Below, piece by piece: positions 57,479 through 64,000 of a stretch of DNA of 64,000 bases. Origin of the DNA: Mortierella sp. BCC40632. Its lineage: Eukaryota > Mortierellomycota > Mortierellomycetes > Mortierellales > Mortierellaceae. Location of the stretch: assembly GCA_011634665.1 (NCBI GenBank), contig WAEK01000013.1:418501-482500 (forward strand), in the 5' to 3' direction. Each line of letters opens with the position of its first letter. Within the stretch, counting starts at the first letter, position 1. The position numbers and the translations under genes are program-made. The notes under the pieces are model-generated. The model saw only the letters and a program-made list of their open reading frames with translations, was not told where the DNA came from and did not search any database.

Positions 57479-59313
57479 TAGTCGGGCTAGATAGAATGTA
57501 GTAATTCGTTTCTTTCTCTTTCTCTTTCTCTCTCGTTTTTCTTTTTCTTTTTTTTTTTTTATCTTATTCTTTTTATTTTGCATGCATGCATGGGACTTGG
57601 ACACGCCTCGCCCTCCTTCATTGACTCTCCCCGCTACGCTACATAAAGTATGTATTGTTCACTTTTCTTTTTCTTTCTTCTTTTTTCTACATTGAAAGGA
57701 TTGATAGAAAGTCGGAGATGGTTAAATTTGCTCCAGCTGCCAAGGACAAAGTCTTGACTTAGTCTACGGGCTTCGCCGCTCTTTCTTTCATTTTTCCTTT
57801 TTTTTTTTTTTTTTTTTTGAACATGCCCGCGGGCACATTTTTTCTTTCTTTCTTAGGAAATCTGCGATGGTAGGTAATTGGACGAACAGCCCTCGACAAG
57901 TAAGAGAAAGCCAAGGAGAATGCGATAACGATCAAGGAATTTCTCAGCATTTCTCCGTTTCTAGAGTGGCTCGGCAGCTTCTTTATCCAGCCCCGTCCAT
58001 TCAGCTACCCTTCATATAGCCTTTTTTTTCTACCTATTTTTTTTTTTTTTTTTTTTTTTTTTTCAGAAGATAAAAAAAACGGCAGCCCTTTCACTGCTAC
58101 GGCTGTAGCTGCAGTCAGGGAAAGGGGACAAGAGAAAGAGGGGCATTAGGCAAACTCTAATGAGCCGCATCAGCCCTACTTCTAGTCCATTTGTCTTCTA
58201 CTATCGAACATTTCGATGCATCCTAAAAAGAAAAAAGACAGCCTCCTCCTTCCCCTCTCTCTCTCTCTCTCCTCCTTGCTGTCAACCTACTTTCTGTAAT
58301 GGCGCAGCGGAGGGTGCACGGGGATTTGAGGAGAAAATTGAACCATTCGTCATTCATTTTTCTGTCTAAGCTTCACAGACGGCCATGTTTGTGCGTGTGA
58401 GGCGTGTGTGGAGTGTGGGATGAACGCTGTTGGGCTGTTTGCTACGTACCGTACAGCAAGTCTGCTGCGGGTGTGAAAGGGAACGGCATAAAGAAACACA
58501 AGATGCCGTAGGCTAACAGTTGTGTGCAGACTTACTCAACGTTCATCCGAAAAACGTGCAGCCAACAATTGGCCGTTTTACTTTGACTTCCAAGCTATTT
58601 TCAGCCAATGGCCCAAGGTCAACTGGATCTCCTCTTCCTCTTTTGCATTCATCTGTTCATGACCTCGCAGTTGTCTTCATTGTCAAGTTCCTATAGTAGG
58701 AAAAAGCCTATTCTTGCATGAAATGTAGCGTACATGACATGCTGCCCTGGCCTCTATATAACATGTGCCATCGTATCTTTTTTTACAAGCAACCTCCTCA
58801 ATTTCTTTCTTTCTCTCTCTCTCTCTCCTCTCTTTCTCCGCACTGCTTCCCACCCCTAATCATCTCCTCCTTTGAGCCCACACTCTCGTCTCGCGCACGT
58901 CCCTCAATGGTTGTCTAGACCCTGTGCCTTACTCATTGACCATTGACCGTTAGCTATATCTCTTTCCATCTCCTCTCTTTCTTTCTTGCAACACTTCCTT
59001 TGTACTCTGTCTTTTCTTTCATCGGCCCTCGCTCTCTTCCTCCTTTCCCTCACTCCCCTCAGATCTTGGTACGAACAAATCGCCATCCAATTGCCATTCG
59101 CCCAATTTCGGACGCTAAAGCTCCAATACTCCCGGTTCACTCCTCGTGGCCAGACGCTTTCCCGCTTACACTCTCTGTTCGTCTCTCCTCTCTTTTCTCT
59201 CTTTCTCTTCACCGCGCCCTCCCCCCCCCCTTGCCCACCGCCTCTCCCATTCCCCTCCCCCACCCTCACTTGTCACAGCCTTTTTTTTTATTATTTCTTC
59301 ATCTCTCACTGCC
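57479..59313. other. Intergenic region upstream of the MFS transporter
   Basis: 1.8 kb without a supported gene. Contains T runs (about 57801-57818 and 58038-58063), CT-rich blocks at 58253-58272 and 58800-59290, and a TATA-like TCTATATAA at 58754-58762. The CT-rich stretch before the start is probably promoter and 5' leader of the transporter. Confidence 0.6.
58754..58762 (+). promoter_or_regulatory. TATA-box candidate
   Basis: TCTATATAA within CCTCTATATAACATG. It lies about 550 bases upstream of the transporter ATG, so it would require a long leader or a leader intron. Confidence 0.3.
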
Positions 59314-60777
59314 ATGTCCACGGTCCAGAGCTCTGACCTTGACCATTCGGTCATAGTCTACAAGACCTACAAGATCCGATACTTGGGCCTCTTCACCATC
59401 GTCTTCCTCAATATCGCTGCGGGGTTTATCTGGCTAACCTACTCGTCTGTCGCAGATGTTGCCCAAGTTTACCTCAACTGCTCCAGCACCTTTGTGAATC
59501 TGACCACAATGCTCTACTTTGTCGCATATGTGGTCATGGCCCCTGTGGCAGGATGGATGTTTGAAGCCCATGGAGTCCAACGGTCGCTGCTCTTTGGGAG
59601 CCTTGTGCAGCTGGTGGGCGCTTGGCTTCGTTATTTTTCAAATTGGATCGAGTCAACGCCAGCGCAGCCCGGTGGCCGAATGGCCTTGACCATGATCGGT
59701 CATATCATTGCTGCCTCTGCACAACCTTTCTTTTTGAGTCTCCCTGCAAAATTTGCTGCCCTCTGGTTCACGGAAAAGTCCCGGACCACTGCCACCATGG
59801 TCGGCTCCATCTCGAACGCGCTCGCGGCTGCGTTGGCCATGCTCATCATCCCAGTCATCACCACCGATGCTGCATCGATGGATGATTCAGTGCTCCTCTG
59901 TGCTATTCTGGCAACTGTAGGCGCCATCCCCGTGCTCTTTGTTCCCGATCAACCTCCCACCCCACCGTCGCCCTCAGCAGCACAGGCATTAAATGCGACA
60001 GCTACCGCCCCGTTTTTGGTCACTCTTCGTCAATTGATCTCGGACAAGCAGTTCTTGTGCATGATGTCTGTCTTTGGTACCATGATCGCCACCTTCAACT
60101 CACTCACGTCCTTGATTTTCCAACTGATGGAGCCTTTCGGTTACTCGGCCACAGAAGCAGGTTACGTAGGAGCTGCCTTGATTGTGGCCGGGTTGGTGAG
60201 CGCAGGTGTGACAAGTCCCTGGATCGATCGACACCGACATTTGTACAAGAGAATGGCCAAGACCCTTGTTCCGATTACGGTTGTCATTCTGATTGCGTTT
60301 ATGTTCTCGATCCGTCCGAACGCACTTATTCCGCTCATTGTCTTTTCCGCCGCATTGGGTGCATCTGCATTCTCGCTTTTGGGAGTAGGGATTGAGATGG
60401 GAGTGGAGATCACCTACCCGGTCACCCCGGCATCCTCGGCCTCGATCCTCTGGGCGTACAGTCAGTTGTTGTCGGCCGTGTTTATCTTGATCCTTGAGGC
60501 TCTTCAAAACATTAATCAGGACACTTCTGGGCAGAGGAGTACTTTGAATCCACCCCTGATTTTTTTAATCGTTTGGTGTGTCGTGTTTGCCGTACTCCCA
60601 ATGTGGTTTATTAATTCTCCGTACAAACGAATGGAGGCTGAAGCCAGGTTACGGGAAGAGGCCATGGTGGCTGGAGGGGCCCCTGTCATTCCCGGATCAT
60701 TAGAGAATACCACCGAGATGGAAGTCACCGAGTCAAGATATTCTAGATCAGGTGGTGACAAGGAAGAGCTCGTATAA
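59314..60777 (+). CDS. Major facilitator transporter, SLC49 (FLVCR/DIRC2)-like
   Basis: Single-exon protein of 487 residues. The frame is open upstream of 59314 without better evidence for a start; MSTVQSSDLDHSVIVYKTYK directly precedes the first membrane segment, so this ATG is chosen. About twelve membrane segments can be read, from LGLFTIVFLNIAAGFIW (~25) to FLIVWCVVFAVLPMWF (~440), with a central loop containing a proline stretch (DQPPTPPSPS). The sequence YVVMAPVAGWMFEAHGVQRS fits the TM2-TM3 signature of the superfamily, and NCSSTFVNLTTMLYFVAYV fits the SLC49 group, which includes haem and choline carriers in animals. The substrate in fungi is not known to me. The tail is acidic and cytosolic. 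Convergent with the GH5 gene. Confidence 0.8.
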   Translation: MSTVQSSDLDHSVIVYKTYKIRYLGLFTIVFLNIAAGFIWLTYSSVADVAQVYLNCSSTFVNLTTMLYFVAYVVMAPVAGWMFEAHGVQRSLLFGSLVQLVGAWLRYFSNWIESTPAQPGGRMALTMIGHIIAASAQPFFLSLPAKFAALWFTEKSRTTATMVGSISNALAAALAMLIIPVITTDAASMDDSVLLCAILATVGAIPVLFVPDQPPTPPSPSAAQALNATATAPFLVTLRQLISDKQFLCMMSVFGTMIATFNSLTSLIFQLMEPFGYSATEAGYVGAALIVAGLVSAGVTSPWIDRHRHLYKRMAKTLVPITVVILIAFMFSIRPNALIPLIVFSAALGASAFSLLGVGIEMGVEITYPVTPASSASILWAYSQLLSAVFILILEALQNINQDTSGQRSTLNPPLIFLIVWCVVFAVLPMWFINSPYKRMEAEARLREEAMVAGGAPVIPGSLENTTEMEVTESRYSRSGGDKEELV

Positions 60778-60842
60778 TAGAGATTGTTTAAACACGCTCT
60801 CTCTTTCTTTCTTATCCTTTATTGTCGATATTATGACTGTAA

Positions 60843-60848
60843 AATAAA
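60843..60848 (+). terminator. AATAAA polyadenylation signal of the MFS gene
   Basis: Canonical hexamer 65 bases after the stop codon and 52 bases before the end of the convergent GH5 gene. Confidence 0.55.
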
Positions 60849-60899
60849 AAGTAAACTACTCATCTACTTCTCTCATTTCCCCTTCCTCTCTCTCTCTCT

Positions 60900-63800
60900 C
60901 TAATGTAACCCACGGTAACCAGACCACATCTGTAGCCGGACTCGAATACCATGCAAATGCATCACTTCTAGTTGACCACACTCTCGACAAAGGGCCACAC
61001 CCTTGGCCGGCAATCCAACTCGCTCTCGCCATTGTTGTTGAAGTTCCTTGAGCTTCAGTTTCCGTCGCTCCTCTTGTTCGACCTGACTCAGCTTGCCTGT
61101 CGAAGCGAAACAGCACCACCAAGGAGCGCATAAAGCCGAGCTGACAAATTGATCCGCAGCTGCATCCCCTCGCTGCATTGCTTTCCATAGTTTCTGGATC
61201 CATTCCTGCTCAACCATCGTCGTGATCCCCTCACGCCCATCCCAACCTTGAGCAAAGAGTGCTCGTAACCGAGCCTCAACTTTGTCCATCAGGTCTGCGG
61301 TCGAAGCCAGATTGTCGTCCAACATCGGGTTGGGTTCTAGATCACGGCAACGTGGCCTTCCTGTGGATGTAGCAGTAGGTAGTGTATTGGGATCAGTCCA
61401 ATATTGGAGTCGCTGACGAGTCGAGTCCAAGGTATACGATCCATCCGTGACTTGAACATCAAAGCAATGCCAACGACCCTTTTCCTTTCGACGGGCAGCA
61501 GACACCACAGTTGTAGATACATGTGTACTCTCAACACTTGGGGAAGCTCCGCTACGCAAGATCTCTTGTTCGTTTCCTTGGATCTGGAGGGACTCGAATT
61601 GAGCTTGACCCACGGGTGAATCCAAGGTGAAATGGTATCGTGGTAAAAAGACGTCGGTCGAATGACTCTTGTCCGAAATGGTGGTGACCCCTTCCTCCTT
61701 GGTCTTCTTTTCTATCTCCAGAGAACCGGGTCTTTGAGGACAACGACCACAATCAAGTCGGAAGACCATTCGGAATTGATTCTCGAATCCAGACACATCG
61801 TTCGTTACCAAACCCGCCAAATCCTTGGATCCAGCCACTCCAGCTGTCAATTCCGAGTGAGAAACGGGCTTGCCGGGTTCGAAATGGTACGAAATGGGTT
61901 CCCCCCAGACCGCGAGTGGGTAGGCTCGGACAAAGGTCTCACCGACTCGCAATCCACCATAAAACTCGAGACGACCTCGTTCGATCTGAACCGAGAGTGG
62001 AAGTAAATCTTGCCATGCTTTAGGGGACCTTGATGGACTGGCTTCCGCAACCATTGTGGACCCGGATGAGGTCGCAGGGGTGGAAGCAGCTGTGGCGATC
62101 GAGGCCATGGAGCCTGGTAAGGAGGTGGATCCAGGATTGGAAACTGACTTGGCAGCAGGATCCACAGAGAGCACCACTAGAGACCTGGGTGCAGTTCTCC
62201 GGGTCCAGACATGACTCGAAGGGAGACACATCCACCAGATACAACCTTCACGACAACCTACGACTTCATTTGGATATTCGCTTGCAATTTCTGTCAAAGT
62301 CATTCCAGGTCGTGGCATGGTAGTTGTGATCGAAGACGAGGCCGAGGCTGCAGGTTGGATCGCTTTGAGCTTTGAAAAATCAGGGTCCAAGAAGTCATGT
62401 TCGGGTGGACACCAAACACTGAAATCCTCACCATTCCAACGGTCTCCCCAGTGATGTGAATTATCGGGACAATAGTTCCAAAGGGTATAGTTCATCATAG
62501 AGGCATCCATGGCATCGAGCAATAGACCCATAGCATAGGATTGTTTTGGGTGACCGTACCGGTTCAAGAAACTGGCCTTCTGATGCATATCCATCGGTAG
62601 ACCTGTCTCACCCATCAAAATTCCGTGCTGGTGACCCATTGCGAAACGAATATCCGATTGAATTCCTTGGACTTGATCCCGCCAAGCCTGACCCACTCCG
62701 GACCAACCCAACTTGAGCGCTGCCAATGCGGACCAATAGATACCTCGTTTGTAGCCCAGATAATCGAGCGTGAAAGGAACAAAGTCTCGGGTCACATTTG
62801 CGTATCCATCATAGAAATGAGGTGCAACCACAACATTTTCACTCACGTCTCCAATTGGATCAAAATTGGGATGTTGACAGGCATTGTCGAGCAATTCATC
62901 CTCAGGTCGACGAGGTGCTGGTTTGCATTTCTCGAGATCGTCTCCAGAAGATGTCCGGTCTATACTCTGTCGATTTGTCGCAGCAGCGTGTCGATCGTTC
63001 GAGGAAGGATGACCTTGAAGGGGTCGCCAATGAGTAATCGCCTTGAACAAATGTCGAATCTGATCCCCTGCACTACCTAAAAGAATCTTTTGAAGTCTAA
63101 ACATGGGAGGGGCCTCATTGATCGGAGGTTCCACAAAAACCGTAAACCGACTATCCTCATGTCTTAACCGAAGAGAGAACGTGTTGACGAACGGTAACCA
63201 AAAATCTCGTTTCCATTCAATTTCCTTCCCAGGCTGAAACTCGACAGGAACTGTGGCCCAATCGGGGATTCGAGCGAAATAGTCGGGTCGGAGGAGGGTA
63301 CCCTTTTCAGGATCCCAGATCCCATGTTGAGCCCAGAGACATTGGTCCGTGTAACCTGAAGGCTGAGGCCAGTTGGTTTTCGAGAGTCGGCCCTCAGCCA
63401 GGGTCGTGGGACCTTGACCGGGTGCGAGTCCTGCAATAGCAGACCGTGCGGCGGCAATCCCAAGTCGTGACACGACTTCAAAGGCACTCGATCCTGATGA
63501 TCCTTCTTGAACAATCTCATCCTCATCAGGGCTATACCCAACGCGTGTATGCAGCGGTGGTGCGGATGGAGGGTGAATCCGGTGCACACCAAACGTGGGT
63601 GAGGAAGCTGTAGGGGGGATTGGTGCAGTAGAGGTGCTTGTGGAAGCAGTGGGTTTCCAATAAGGTCTTCGCCATAGGTTGATCTTGTTGGGATTGACCT
63701 TGGCTTTGCCCTTCTTGAGTGGACCAATCGCACCTGTGTCCCAGACTTGACACTCGACAGTTCTTCCCTGGGCAAGTTGAAGGCCCTGGAATGGAGTTGG

Positions 63801-64000
63801 GCATTGACCAATGTGAAGATCTGAGAGCTCCAAGAGTTTGTTCAAGTCTGGGTAATGTAGAAACCCTGGCGAAGGCTCGTTGAGGGTATCAAAGCCCATT
63901 ACAGTACCAGAATTGATAAGGCCCAATGTTGAGGGAGAAGAGGCTGCTTCTATGTCTTGATCGTGAACACGTTTTGCGAGATGAGCAAAGGCTTCCATAA
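60900..64000 (-). CDS. Glycoside hydrolase family 5 glucosidase (Sgl1/EGCrP2-like), 5' end missing
   Basis: A single open frame of at least 1,032 codons, cut by the right edge of the window; the ATG at 63998 is internal to the catalytic barrel. The acid/base motif FDTLNEP lies near residue 40 of the visible part and the nucleophile in MGETGLPMD near 464. Other barrel parts are QCLWAQHGIWDP, VVAPHFYDGYANVTRDF and NYTLWNYCPDNSHHWGDRWN. This is the fungal GH5_12 group, which cleaves glucosylceramide or steryl glucosides. A Gly/Ser/Pro-rich linker and a beta-rich C-terminal domain follow (VGETFVRAYPLAVWGEPISY). The last ~200 residues are of unknown fold. No signal peptide can be judged. Convergent with the MFS gene, 122 bases apart. 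Confidence 0.85.
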   Translation of the reverse strand, partial: MEAFAHLAKRVHDQDIEAASSPSTLGLINSGTVMGFDTLNEPSPGFLHYPDLNKLLELSDLHIGQCPTPFQGLQLAQGRTVECQVWDTGAIGPLKKGKAKVNPNKINLWRRPYWKPTASTSTSTAPIPPTASSPTFGVHRIHPPSAPPLHTRVGYSPDEDEIVQEGSSGSSAFEVVSRLGIAAARSAIAGLAPGQGPTTLAEGRLSKTNWPQPSGYTDQCLWAQHGIWDPEKGTLLRPDYFARIPDWATVPVEFQPGKEIEWKRDFWLPFVNTFSLRLRHEDSRFTVFVEPPINEAPPMFRLQKILLGSAGDQIRHLFKAITHWRPLQGHPSSNDRHAAATNRQSIDRTSSGDDLEKCKPAPRRPEDELLDNACQHPNFDPIGDVSENVVVAPHFYDGYANVTRDFVPFTLDYLGYKRGIYWSALAALKLGWSGVGQAWRDQVQGIQSDIRFAMGHQHGILMGETGLPMDMHQKASFLNRYGHPKQSYAMGLLLDAMDASMMNYTLWNYCPDNSHHWGDRWNGEDFSVWCPPEHDFLDPDFSKLKAIQPAASASSSITTTMPRPGMTLTEIASEYPNEVVGCREGCIWWMCLPSSHVWTRRTAPRSLVVLSVDPAAKSVSNPGSTSLPGSMASIATAASTPATSSGSTMVAEASPSRSPKAWQDLLPLSVQIERGRLEFYGGLRVGETFVRAYPLAVWGEPISYHFEPGKPVSHSELTAGVAGSKDLAGLVTNDVSGFENQFRMVFRLDCGRCPQRPGSLEIEKKTKEEGVTTISDKSHSTDVFLPRYHFTLDSPVGQAQFESLQIQGNEQEILRSGASPSVESTHVSTTVVSAARRKEKGRWHCFDVQVTDGSYTLDSTRQRLQYWTDPNTLPTATSTGRPRCRDLEPNPMLDDNLASTADLMDKVEARLRALFAQGWDGREGITTMVEQEWIQKLWKAMQRGDAAADQFVSSALCAPWWCCFASTGKLSQVEQEERRKLKLKELQQQWRERVGLPAKGVALCRECGQLEVMHLHGIRVRLQMWSGYRGLH

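Overview
The window is nuclear DNA of a filamentous fungus from an early-diverging lineage. My best guess is Mortierellomycota (Mortierella/Linnemannia type). That rests on intron-rich genes with short GT-AG introns, very long A/T homopolymers, CT-rich 5' leaders and the gene set; it is inferred, not proven. I can support sixteen protein-coding genes. Exons were joined by hand from splice consensus and reading phase, and nearly all add up to clean multiples of three. I recognised no rRNA, tRNA, CRISPR array or intact transposon.

Layout, left to right: (1) an IPT/TIG-domain, Spt23/Mga2-like regulator (+); (2) a protein with four Myb/SANT repeats (+); (3) CENP-N/Chl4, inner kinetochore (-); (4) an unrecognised coiled-coil protein (+); (5) a membrane-anchored protein disulfide isomerase (-) whose first active site carries an apparent frameshift; (6) a Myb/SANT-like protein with an acidic centre and coiled coil (+); then a 3.6 kb gene-poor stretch with possible gene debris; (7) a large Bre4-like/ArAE membrane protein (+); (8) a SMYD-type SET-MYND protein (-); (9) an Mnn1-type mannosyltransferase (-); (10) ARPC2 of the Arp2/3 complex (-), divergent from (11) an Mpe1/RBBP6 mRNA 3'-end processing protein (+); (12) the bifunctional arginine enzyme Arg5,6 (+); a 6.4 kb gene-poor, microsatellite-rich stretch; (13) a 2,436-residue Gln/Pro-rich protein ending in a TFIIB-type core (+); (14) Sof1/DCAF13 (-), divergent from (15) Noc2 (+), both ribosome biogenesis factors; (16) an SLC49-like MFS transporter (+) convergent with (17) a GH5 steryl-glucosidase/glucosylceramidase-like gene (-) cut by the right edge, which brings the count to sixteen complete genes plus this partial one.

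The genes are mostly housekeeping and do not form a cluster. The most unusual item is gene 13: a TFIIB core with no zinc ribbon attached to more than 2,200 residues of low-complexity sequence. Others worth checking are the frameshift exactly at the first thioredoxin active site of the PDI, a one-base frame conflict at an A6 run in the SET-MYND gene, a Sof1 gene whose intron begins immediately after the start codon, an Spt23-like protein without ankyrin repeats or membrane anchor, and a diverged 150-bp direct repeat in the 6.4 kb gap.
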